Of a DNA stretch of 64,000 bases, positions 54,777 through 62,910 are shown piece after piece (the first letter of the stretch is position 1; each line of letters starts with the position of its first letter). The translations under genes were made by a program, and so were the position numbers. The stretch covers positions 317,925 through 381,924 of the forward strand of contig NZ_WUEG01000004.1 in the NCBI RefSeq assembly GCF_010468565.1, given 5' to 3'. This DNA is from Allomuricauda sp. TY007 (GTDB lineage: Bacteria; Bacteroidota; Bacteroidia; Flavobacteriales; Flavobacteriaceae). Below the pieces are notes generated by a model, which ran no database searches, had not been told where the DNA came from, and saw nothing but the letters and a program-made list of their open reading frames with translations.

Positions 54777-55544
54777 TCAGATTCCGAATATTTCTTTGGA
54801 GTTTTCCGTGGTGATTTCTGCAATCTCTTCTTCGGGCATACTATATATGGAGGATAGTTTTTCCAATACCTTGATGATGTACGAGCTCTCGTTCCGTTTT
54901 CCACGATAGGGTGCCGGCGCCAAATACGGGGCATCGGTTTCCAGAACAATATGTTTCAAGTCAATTTGGTTCAAAAACTGATCTATTTTACCATTTTTGA
55001 AGGTGGCCACTCCCCCAATGCCCAACTTCATATTATAGGACAAGGCTTGATGGGCCTGTTCCAATGTTCCTGTAAAACAATGGAAAATCCCGAAAAGGCC
55101 CTCGTCTTTTTCCTGTTCCAACACTTCGAACACCTCATCAAAGGCATCACGACAATGAATCACAATGGGCAATTGATGCTTTTTTGCCAATTGAATTTGA
55201 AAGGCAAACGCTTCTTGTTGCTCTTTCAAAAAGGTTTTGTCCCAATACAAGTCCACCCCTATTTCGCCCACAGCATAGAACTTTTTCTTGGTCAACCACT
55301 CTTCCACATGAGCAAGCTCTTCCTTATAATTTTCTTTGACATGGGTTGGGTGCAGGCCCATCATCAAAAACACATGGTCCGGATAGCTGGCCTCAAGATC
55401 CAACATGGATTGGGTGTAGGTTGAATCAATGGCGGGGATAAAAAAGCGTTGCACCCCGGCATCCATTGCTCGTTGCATCATTTCACTTCTATCCTCGTCG
55501 AAGGCTTCACTATATAAATGAGTATGGGTGTCTGTAATAATCAT
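54777..55544 (-). CDS. tatD: TatD-family hydrolase
   Basis: This 255-residue metal-dependent TIM barrel has TDTHTHLYSEAF at the start, MGLHPTHV, AVGEIGVDLYWD, IVIHCRDAFDEV, FHCFTGT and ETDAPYLAP. These supply the metal ligands. The TatD family acts as a 3'-5' DNA exonuclease or deoxyribonuclease in repair. Start at 55544. Co-transcribed with ansA. Confidence 0.93.
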   Translation of the reverse strand: MIITDTHTHLYSEAFDEDRSEMMQRAMDAGVQRFFIPAIDSTYTQSMLDLEASYPDHVFLMMGLHPTHVKENYKEELAHVEEWLTKKKFYAVGEIGVDLYWDKTFLKEQQEAFAFQIQLAKKHQLPIVIHCRDAFDEVFEVLEQEKDEGLFGIFHCFTGTLEQAHQALSYNMKLGIGGVATFKNGKIDQFLNQIDLKHIVLETDAPYLAPAPYRGKRNESSYIIKVLEKLSSIYSMPEEEIAEITTENSKEIFGI

Positions 55545-55619
55545 ATCGCAAAAATAGGCTTATCTTAGATGTCCCAAAACTTTGTTACTGATTAAAGCCC
55601 TTCAAGATTATATTTCCCT

Positions 55620-56060
55620 ATGGCATCACTCAAAAAATTTCTCAAATCCAAAGACTACATCACAATACCTTTGGTATTGACCGAAACCAACCACTTTGAA
55701 CTCGTGGCCAGTATCAATGGGGTCACAGGCAAGTTTATTTTGGACACTGGAGCTTCCAATACTTGTGTGGGGATGGATAAAATCGAGTTTTTTGAAATGG
55801 CTTCCGAAGCTACGGACATTAAAGCTGCTGGAGCAGGCGCCACGGAAATGGAAACGTTGATCTCCATCAAAAACAAGATCCAGATCGGGGACTGGAAAAA
55901 GAAAAAGCAAAAAGTAGTTCTGTTCGACCTCAGCCATGTAAACCAAGCGTTGACAGCGCATAATGCTTTACCTGTAGATGGCATTATTGGCGCTGATGTG
56001 CTCAAAAAAGGTAAAGCCGTAATCGATTACAATAAAAAATGCCTCTACTTAAAAAAGTAA
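55620..56060 (+). CDS. Retropepsin-like aspartic protease, single domain
   Basis: This 146-residue protein has the active-site triad FILDTGASNT near residue 39 and the second hydrophobic-Gly motif around DGIIGADVL near residue 123. Without a duplicated lobe it would act as a homodimer, like retroviral proteases. No signal peptide or membrane anchor is seen, so it is probably cytoplasmic. The stop is inside a weak terminator hairpin. Confidence 0.82.
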   Translation: MASLKKFLKSKDYITIPLVLTETNHFELVASINGVTGKFILDTGASNTCVGMDKIEFFEMASEATDIKAAGAGATEMETLISIKNKIQIGDWKKKKQKVVLFDLSHVNQALTAHNALPVDGIIGADVLKKGKAVIDYNKKCLYLKK

Positions 56061-56072
56061 AGGCATTTATTC
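56041..56072 (+). terminator. Weak terminator at the end of the retropepsin-like gene
   Basis: GCCTcTACTT and AAGTAaAGGC arms (one mismatch) overlap the last codons, followed by ATTTATT. Confidence 0.4.
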
Positions 56073-56088
56073 CAAAACCTCTGGATTG

Positions 56089-56111
56089 CGCTTCGACTAC
56101 GCTCAGCGACC
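56089..56111. repeat. Dispersed repeat, partner of 34241-34266
   Basis: CGCTTCGACTACGCTCAGCG is the reverse complement of the CGCTGAGCGcAGTCGAAG-type element at 34241, with one or two changes. Confidence 0.7.
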
Positions 56112-56131
56112 ACTCTTGAGGCAACAATATT

Positions 56132-57352
56132 CTATAATTCCAACGCTTTTTTCACGTTTCCGTCCATCAACAATTCTTCTGGACTTTCCAAAGCTTCTTT
56201 TACAGCGACCAAGAATCCTACGGATTCCTTACCATCAATAATTCTGTGGTCATACGAAAGTGCAACGTACATTACAGGTGCAATGGCAATGGCACCATCC
56301 CTAACAATGGCACGCTCCACAATGTTGTGCATCCCCAAGATGCCACTTTGCGGTGGGTTGATGATCGGAGTGGACAACATGGAACCGAATACACCCCCGT
56401 TGGTGATGGTAAAAGTGCCTCCAGTCATTTCATCCACGGTTATCTCACCTTCCCTGGCACGGATAGCCAAACGCTTTACTTCGGATTCAATTCCTCTGAA
56501 GGTCAGGTTCTCCGCATTTCGGATTACGGGAACCATCAAACCTTTTGGTCCTGAAACCGCAATACTGATATCGCAGAATTCGTAGGTGATCATTTCCTTA
56601 CCATCGATCATGGAGTTAACGGCAGGGTACATTTGCAAGGCACGAATTACTGCTTTCGTAAAGAAAGACATAAATCCAAGACTTACCCCGTGCTTTTCCT
56701 TGAACGCTTCTTTGTACTGTTTACGCAGTTCGAAGATGGCGGACATATCCACTTCGTTGAAGGTAGTCAGCATCGCGGTCTCGTTCTTTGCAGACACCAA
56801 GCGCTCGGCCACTTTTCTACGCAACATGGACAATTTGGAACGGCTTTCGCCACGGTTGCCACCTGTTGGGGTTCCCATGGATGGCTTAGCTTTTACAGCA
56901 TCATCTTTGGTGATGCGTCCATCACGCCCACTACCGGAAACGGATGAAGGCTCGATGCCTTTTTCGTCCAATATTTTCTTGGCCGCTGGAGATGGAGTCC
57001 CGGAAGCATAAGTTTCCTTTTTAGGCTCCTCTTTCTTAGGTGCTTCTTTTTTAGGCTCTTCCTTTTTGGATTCCTCTTTTTTATCGGAACCACCAGATGA
57101 ACCTTCAGGCTTTTCCGCACTTGTATCAATGAGGCAAACCACCTCGCCAACAGCTACTGCATCTCCCACTTCAGCTTTAAGGGTAATAATTCCACTCGCC
57201 TCTGCAGGAAGCTCCAATGTTGCCTTGTCCGAGTCCACCTCGGCTATGGCTTGGTCTTTCTCCACATAATCTCCATCCTCAACCAACCAATCGGCGATTT
57301 CTACTTCTGTAATGGATTCCCCTGGTGAGGGAACTTTCATTTCTAAAACCAT
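56132..57352 (-). CDS. odhB: Dihydrolipoyl succinyltransferase (2-oxoglutarate dehydrogenase E2)
   Basis: This 406-residue E2 enzyme has a lipoyl domain with Lys43 in EVDSDKATLELPAE, a Glu/Lys/Pro linker (about 85-118), the peripheral subunit-binding domain (SPAAKKILDEKGIEPSSVSG), and the catalytic domain ending in SYDHRIIDGKESVGF, which has the active-site His and Asp. It moves succinyl groups to CoA in the TCA cycle. It follows sucA by 23 bases. Two possible starts (residues 1 and 5) exist; the first is chosen. Confidence 0.96.
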   Translation of the reverse strand: MVLEMKVPSPGESITEVEIADWLVEDGDYVEKDQAIAEVDSDKATLELPAEASGIITLKAEVGDAVAVGEVVCLIDTSAEKPEGSSGGSDKKEESKKEEPKKEAPKKEEPKKETYASGTPSPAAKKILDEKGIEPSSVSGSGRDGRITKDDAVKAKPSMGTPTGGNRGESRSKLSMLRRKVAERLVSAKNETAMLTTFNEVDMSAIFELRKQYKEAFKEKHGVSLGFMSFFTKAVIRALQMYPAVNSMIDGKEMITYEFCDISIAVSGPKGLMVPVIRNAENLTFRGIESEVKRLAIRAREGEITVDEMTGGTFTITNGGVFGSMLSTPIINPPQSGILGMHNIVERAIVRDGAIAIAPVMYVALSYDHRIIDGKESVGFLVAVKEALESPEELLMDGNVKKALEL

Positions 57353-57375
57353 CTTTATTGTAGTTTATACTTGTA

Positions 57376-60174
57376 TTATCTTATTTGCATATTATCCTTA
57401 CTCTTGTCAAAAACATAGTCCAACACTTGAGCATGACGCCTTTTTGAACGCACGGCACTACCGGCAGCGGGCGCTCCGTAGAACCTACGGGATGCCACCC
57501 TAAATTGTTTGGCTTCGTCCAAATGCATCAACATGTGGCTCCAAGCCCCCATGTTTCGCGGTTCTTCTTGAGCCCAAACAATATCGTCTGCGTTCTTGTA
57601 TTTTTTGATGATGCTTCGCATTTCTTTTGCTGGTAATGGGAACAATTGTTCCACACGTACCAAAGCCACATCGTCCCGCTCCAATTCTTCACGTTTATCC
57701 AAAAGATCGTAATAGAATTTACCGGTACAAAAGACCAATGTTTTTACTTTACTTGCTTTTGCATCTGCATCATCAATCACCATTTGAAAACTACCGTTGG
57801 CCATTTCTTCTTTAGTGGACACTACTTTAGGGTGCCTCAACAAACTCTTGGGCGTAAATACCACCAATGGCTTACGGAACTTGGCCTTCATTTGTCTACG
57901 GAACAAGTGGAACAGGTTCGCCGGGGTGGTCACATCTGCCACGTACATATTATCCTTGGCACAAAGTTGCAAGTACCGTTCCATACGCGCCGAAGAGTGT
58001 TCCGCTCCCTGACCTTCGTAACCATGTGGCAACAAAAGGACCAAGCCGTTCTGCAGTTTCCATTTGTCTTCCGCTGATGACAAATATTGGTCTATTATGA
58101 TCTGGGCTCCATTACTGAAATCCCCAAACTGTGCTTCCCAAATGGTCAATGTCTTAGGGCTTGCCATGGCGTAACCATAATCAAATCCCATTACGGCGTA
58201 TTCCGATAGCAGTGAGTTATAGATATGGAACTTTCCGTTTTGGTTATCGCCCATTTCGTTCAACAACACCACTTCTTCTTCGTGCATTTCCGTTTTGATG
58301 ACGGCATGCCTGTGGGAGAAGGTTCCCCTTTCCACATCTTGGCCCGTCATGCGAACATCGTACCCTTCCTCGATCAATGACCCATAGGCCAAAAGTTCCC
58401 CCATGGCCCAATCGAGCTTATTGTCCTCAAAATACATTTTATGGCGGCCTTCCACCAATCGTTCCAATTTTCTCAGGAATTTTTTATCCTCTGGAAGCTT
58501 GGTAATGCTTTGGGCAACCTCATCCAACTTTTTAAGGTCGTAGGTGGTATCCATGGGTTTCAGCATCACCTCTTCGGTCACCTGCTCAAACCCTTCCCAT
58601 TCATCTTGCATGAAAGGGGTTATTCTGGTCTTTTCGATTTTGCGGGAATCCAAAAGGTCCTCCTCAAGATCGTTCTTATATTTTTCTTCGAGCTCTTTTA
58701 CGTAGTTCTCATCGATGACTCCTTCGGCAATCAATTTCTCTGCGTAAATATCCCTCGGGTTTTTATGCTTGGAAATGGATTTGTACAACAAGGGCTGTGT
58801 AAACTTGGGTTCATCACCTTCATTGTGGCCATACTTTCTATAGCCCAACAGATCCAAGAAAATATCACGCTTGTATCGCATCCTGTATTCCAGCGCAAAG
58901 GTCGTGGCATGCACCACAGCTTCGGCATCATCGGCATTTACATGAAGTACCGGCGAAAGGGTGACTTTCCCAACATCGGTACAATAGGTGGAGGATCTAG
59001 CATCCAAATAGTTGGTGGTAAACCCGATTTGGTTGTTCACAACAATGTGGATGGTACCGCCTGTGGTATACCCATCCAAACGGGCCATTTGAATCACTTC
59101 GTACACCACTCCCTGTGCAGCAAAAGCAGCATCTCCATGGATTAAAATCGGCAGTACTTCAGAGATTTCATCACTGTGATCACGATCTTGCTTGGCTCTG
59201 GCTATACCTTCAACAATGGAGTTTACGGTTTCCAGGTGCGAAGGGTTCGGGGCAATGTTCATATTGACCATTTTACCTGAATCCGTCTCACGTTTAGAGG
59301 TCCATCCCAAGTGATATTTTACGTCCCCATCAAAAATGGTTTCCTCGTAATCCTTACCATCGAACTCGCTAAAGATATCCTTTGGCGATTTCCCAAAAAT
59401 ATTGGTCAGAACGTTCAAGCGCCCTCGGTGGGCCATACCTACCACAAATTGCTTCACGCCTTTGTCCGCCGCTTTTTCAACAATCACATCCAAAGCTGGA
59501 ATCAAAGATTCGCCACCTTCCAACGAAAATCGTTTTTGCCCCACATATTTGGTATGCAAAAAGCTTTCAAAGGAAACGGCTTCGTTCAATTTTCTAAGGA
59601 TGTTCTTCTTCTCCTCAGGGCTATAATCGGGATGGTTGTCGTTCTTATTGAGCCAATCCTGAATCCATTGAATACGTTCCGGGGTACGGATATACATATA
59701 CTCCACTCCTATCGCATCACAATAAATACTCTCGAGGTGTCGTATAATTTCTTTCAAAGGGGCTGGACCTATTCCAAGAATTTTTCCAGCATCAAAAACA
59801 GTCTCCAAGTCCCCTTCGGTCAGGCCAAAGTTGGCTATACCCAAGGTAGGGACATACTTTCTCCTTTCCCTTACAGGGTTTGTTTCGGTAAAAAGGTGTC
59901 CGCGGGAACGGTAACCATCAATAAGGCGTATAACCTGAAACTCCTTTTGAAGGGCTTCGGGCATTTCCACTTTCCTTCCATTGGAAAGCACCACCATTCC
60001 CCCTTTATCGGATTCAATCCCCAAATCTTCAAGGGAACCTTCCAAACCAAAATCAAATCCTTGAAAAAAAGCCCTCCAACTGGGCTCTATAGTATCGGGA
60101 TTCGTTAGATATTTTTCGTATTGCTCCGCAAAAAACGAAGTGTGCGCAGCATTTAAAAATGAATATTTGTCCAT
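57376..60174 (-). CDS. sucA: 2-oxoglutarate dehydrogenase E1 component
   Basis: This 932-residue thiamine diphosphate enzyme decarboxylates 2-oxoglutarate. It has the N-terminal E1 segment (YSFLNAAHTSFFAEQYEKYL), VGMAHRGRLNVL, HGDAAFAAQGVVYEV, the ThDP motif region NQIGFTTNYLDARSSTYCTDVGK, and the C-terminal pyrimidine-binding part with GTFSHRHAV and LLPHGYEGQGAEHSSARMER. It lies first in sucA-odhB; E3 is elsewhere. Start at the ATG at 60174. Confidence 0.97.
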   Translation of the reverse strand: MDKYSFLNAAHTSFFAEQYEKYLTNPDTIEPSWRAFFQGFDFGLEGSLEDLGIESDKGGMVVLSNGRKVEMPEALQKEFQVIRLIDGYRSRGHLFTETNPVRERRKYVPTLGIANFGLTEGDLETVFDAGKILGIGPAPLKEIIRHLESIYCDAIGVEYMYIRTPERIQWIQDWLNKNDNHPDYSPEEKKNILRKLNEAVSFESFLHTKYVGQKRFSLEGGESLIPALDVIVEKAADKGVKQFVVGMAHRGRLNVLTNIFGKSPKDIFSEFDGKDYEETIFDGDVKYHLGWTSKRETDSGKMVNMNIAPNPSHLETVNSIVEGIARAKQDRDHSDEISEVLPILIHGDAAFAAQGVVYEVIQMARLDGYTTGGTIHIVVNNQIGFTTNYLDARSSTYCTDVGKVTLSPVLHVNADDAEAVVHATTFALEYRMRYKRDIFLDLLGYRKYGHNEGDEPKFTQPLLYKSISKHKNPRDIYAEKLIAEGVIDENYVKELEEKYKNDLEEDLLDSRKIEKTRITPFMQDEWEGFEQVTEEVMLKPMDTTYDLKKLDEVAQSITKLPEDKKFLRKLERLVEGRHKMYFEDNKLDWAMGELLAYGSLIEEGYDVRMTGQDVERGTFSHRHAVIKTEMHEEEVVLLNEMGDNQNGKFHIYNSLLSEYAVMGFDYGYAMASPKTLTIWEAQFGDFSNGAQIIIDQYLSSAEDKWKLQNGLVLLLPHGYEGQGAEHSSARMERYLQLCAKDNMYVADVTTPANLFHLFRRQMKAKFRKPLVVFTPKSLLRHPKVVSTKEEMANGSFQMVIDDADAKASKVKTLVFCTGKFYYDLLDKREELERDDVALVRVEQLFPLPAKEMRSIIKKYKNADDIVWAQEEPRNMGAWSHMLMHLDEAKQFRVASRRFYGAPAAGSAVRSKRRHAQVLDYVFDKSKDNMQIR

Positions 60175-60384
60175 TCTTTATGTTTCTCCAAAAACTTTAT
60201 GGAAAATTTTGTCAAAAATACGGGTTTTAGCATTTATATGCTTGCATTCCCTTTAATTTCTTATTCAAATTTACAACTAAATCACAGAATGAACAGGAAA
60301 GCGATAAAAATGAAATTTTTAACTGAAATTAACAGTAGAAACTAAAAATAATTTAACTTGAACGCCCAGTTAAACCAACCAAAC

Positions 60385-61485
60385 ATGTCCAAACTTAAAA
60401 ACAGATATCTTTCCTTGGATGTTTTCAGGGGTCTGGATGTCGCCTTGATGATCATTGTTAACTCACCGGGCAATGGTTCCACTACTTTTGCTCCATTATT
60501 GCACGCCGACTGGAACGGATTTACATTGACCGACCTTGTTTTTCCCACTTTTTTGTTTGTGGTGGGAAATTCCATGAGTTTTAGCATGAAAAAGTATGAA
60601 AGCATGGGCAACCCTGCATTTTTTAAGAAGGTCCTGAAGCGAACTGCCATCATTTTTCTTTTGGGCTTTTTAATGTACTGGTACCCATTTTTTGATGACG
60701 GACAGTTAAAGCCATTTTCGGAGACCAGGGTTTTCGGGGTTTTGCAACGTATTGCCTTGTGCTATATGTTTGCCTCCATCATCCTTCACTTTGTAAAGGC
60801 CAAAACCGCTATATGGCTGAGCGCTGTCTTTTTGGTGGGCTACCATCTTATTTTAATTGGTTTTGGCGACCTTACCTTATCGGGAAATGCCGTTCTTAAA
60901 CTGGATGAGTGGCTTATCGGAGCCGACCATATGTACCATGGCGAAGGCATTGCTTTTGATCCCGAGGGATTGTTGAGCACCCTTCCCGCCATTGTAAATG
61001 TGATTATTGGTTACTTGGCTGGTCGATTCATCCAAAACAACGGTCAAAATTTTGAGACCGTCGCCAAATTGATGATGTTCGGTTTTGCCCTGGTATTTGC
61101 GGGCTTGGCATGGGACCTTATTCTGCCCATCAACAAAAAATTGTGGACGAGTTCCTTTGTATTGCTCACTTGCGGTATTGACCTTTTTGCCATCGCTACG
61201 CTTATTTATATCTTGGATATGAAAAAGGCGAAAAGTTGGAGCTACTTTTTTGAAGTTTTTGGCAAGAACACCTTGTTTATTTATTTATTGTCGGAGTTAT
61301 TTATAATCACTCTTTTTGCCATTGACCTCAACGGAGAATCCCTATACAGATGGATTGCCGACAACATATTTATATCTTGGTCAGGTGGATACACGGGCTC
61401 ATTATTATTTGCCCTTTGGATTATGCTGACTTGTTGGCTCGTGGGCTATATTATGGACAAAAGAGGCATTTACGTAAAGGTATGA
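60385..61485 (+). CDS. Heparan-alpha-glucosaminide N-acetyltransferase-like membrane protein (NagX/DUF5009)
   Basis: This protein is about 366 residues from the ATG at 60385 (MSKLKNRYLSLDVFRGLDVALMI). An in-frame TTG nine codons upstream is less likely. It has about ten membrane segments. The opening RYLSLDVFRGLDV, LHADWNGFTLTDLVFPTFLFVVGNSM and GKNTLFIYLLSELF are the family landmarks. Lysosomal HGSNAT acetylates glucosamine across a membrane. In bacteria the substrate is open, possibly an amino sugar or cell wall sugar. The start is 211 bases from the divergent sucA. Confidence 0.88.
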   Translation: MSKLKNRYLSLDVFRGLDVALMIIVNSPGNGSTTFAPLLHADWNGFTLTDLVFPTFLFVVGNSMSFSMKKYESMGNPAFFKKVLKRTAIIFLLGFLMYWYPFFDDGQLKPFSETRVFGVLQRIALCYMFASIILHFVKAKTAIWLSAVFLVGYHLILIGFGDLTLSGNAVLKLDEWLIGADHMYHGEGIAFDPEGLLSTLPAIVNVIIGYLAGRFIQNNGQNFETVAKLMMFGFALVFAGLAWDLILPINKKLWTSSFVLLTCGIDLFAIATLIYILDMKKAKSWSYFFEVFGKNTLFIYLLSELFIITLFAIDLNGESLYRWIADNIFISWSGGYTGSLLFALWIMLTCWLVGYIMDKRGIYVKV

Positions 61486-61492
61486 CCTAAGG

Positions 61493-61849
61493 TCAGCGGC
61501 TATATTTGGCTTTATACCATACTTTTTGCCATTCTCTTTTCAATAGTAAAAAAGATACCTCCGCCGAAATATCAACGACATCTGACGGAACTATCTTTTT
61601 GACTTCGTTCTCGGAGATATCCACTACATATAATAGGTTGAGATATTCCGGGAACTTTTCCACAATCAAATAATAAATTTTTTCGTGGATGGTACTTTTG
61701 AGTTCTTCGGGAGATATATCCAAAGGGATGTTGATGGGCACATTGGCCAATTCAAAATCCTTTTTTAATTGTTGCAATAATTTTTGATAGAGTTGTTGTT
61801 GCTGGACACCTTCCAGCAACTCCATACTAGTATTAAAGTTGGGCAGCAT
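61493..61849 (-). CDS. Unknown small helical protein
   Basis: I do not recognise this 118-residue protein. It is soluble and rich in Leu, Gln, Lys and Glu, with helical start ELLEGVQQQQLYQKLLQQLKKDFELA, a middle DISPEELKSTIHEKIYYLIVEKF and a Lys/Trp-rich end. No Cys, signal peptide or membrane segment. It lies between a plus-strand acyltransferase gene and galE on the same strand as galE, 36 bases downstream of the galE stop, and may be co-transcribed with it. Confidence 0.65.
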   Translation of the reverse strand: MLPNFNTSMELLEGVQQQQLYQKLLQQLKKDFELANVPINIPLDISPEELKSTIHEKIYYLIVEKFPEYLNLLYVVDISENEVKKIVPSDVVDISAEVSFLLLKREWQKVWYKAKYSR

Positions 61850-61885
61850 ATGCTATTTACGATCAAAATATGCTTTGGGATTTTT

Positions 61886-62908
61886 TCAGTTTGAACTTCT
61901 TACGATTTTTTCCCATTCCCAAGCGGATTTCATGGCATCATCAAGGCTGGACTTTGCCTTCCACCCCAAAACTTTATTTGCTTTTTGGGTATCCGCATAG
62001 GCTTGGATTACGTCCCCTGGCCTTCTACCAACTATTTTATAGTTCAACTTTTCTCCAGAAACGCGCTCAAAGCTATGGATAACTTCCAAAACGGAACTTC
62101 CTTTTCCGGTACCCAAGTTGAACACCTCGTAATTGCTTTCGTTCTTATCTTCCAAAAGACGTTGCAATGCTGCCACATGTGCCTTCGCCAAATCCACTAC
62201 ATGGATATAATCCCTAATGCAAGTCCCATCTTCGGTGGGATAATCATCTCCAAAGACCGAAAGTTGTTCCCGCAATCCCACACCTGTTTGGGTGATAAAG
62301 GGCACCAAATTTTGTGGCACTCCAATGGGCAATTCCCCTATTTTTCCTGATGGGTGCGCTCCGATCGGATTGAAATAACGTAATGCAATGGCTTTCAACT
62401 CTGGGTTTACCTTGCAGGTATCCCTAATAATCTCTTCGCCCACCTGTTTGGTATTCCCGTAGGGAGACTCTGCCGGCTTTACGGGAGCAGCCTCGGTAAT
62501 GGGCATTTGATCCGCCTGTCCATAAACGGTGCAAGAGCTGCTGAAGATAAAGTTTGCTCCCTCTTTTTTCTTCAACTCTTGAAGGATGTAGACCAATACC
62601 CCAAGATTGTTCTCATAATACAACAATGGTTCGGCCACACTCTCCCCGACCGCTTTGGAGGCCGCAAAATGGATTACCCCTGCGATATCGGCGTGCTTTT
62701 GAAAGAAATCTTGGACTTTTGGCTTGTGCCGAAGATCAAATTCTTCAAAAATGGGTCTTTTGCCCGTTATGGCTTCAATACCGTCCAAAACATTTATGGA
62801 AGAATTGGAGAGGTTATCGACAATTACCACCTCAAAGCCTTCATTTTGCAATTCAACAACGGTATGGGACCCAATAAAGCCCAAACCGCCTGTTACGAGT
62901 ATTTTCAT
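61886..62908 (-). CDS. galE: UDP-glucose 4-epimerase
   Basis: This 340-residue short-chain dehydrogenase-type enzyme interconverts UDP-glucose and UDP-galactose. It has TGGLGFIGSHTVVELQNEGFE, the catalytic SSSCTVYGQ and Tyr-x-x-x-Lys in SPYGNTKQVGE, then LRYFNPIGAHPSG and the GTCIRDYIHVVDLAKAHV region. It is two bases from the stop of the next gene, the DegT aminotransferase, so the two are co-transcribed, pointing to nucleotide-sugar production for surface glycans. Confidence 0.96.
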   Translation of the reverse strand: MKILVTGGLGFIGSHTVVELQNEGFEVVIVDNLSNSSINVLDGIEAITGKRPIFEEFDLRHKPKVQDFFQKHADIAGVIHFAASKAVGESVAEPLLYYENNLGVLVYILQELKKKEGANFIFSSSCTVYGQADQMPITEAAPVKPAESPYGNTKQVGEEIIRDTCKVNPELKAIALRYFNPIGAHPSGKIGELPIGVPQNLVPFITQTGVGLREQLSVFGDDYPTEDGTCIRDYIHVVDLAKAHVAALQRLLEDKNESNYEVFNLGTGKGSSVLEVIHSFERVSGEKLNYKIVGRRPGDVIQAYADTQKANKVLGWKAKSSLDDAMKSAWEWEKIVRSSN

Positions 62909-62910
62909 TT

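Noticed and set aside
58441..60108. Large plus-strand frames opposite sucA
   Set aside because: SucA is complete and well conserved on the minus strand; these are shadow frames.
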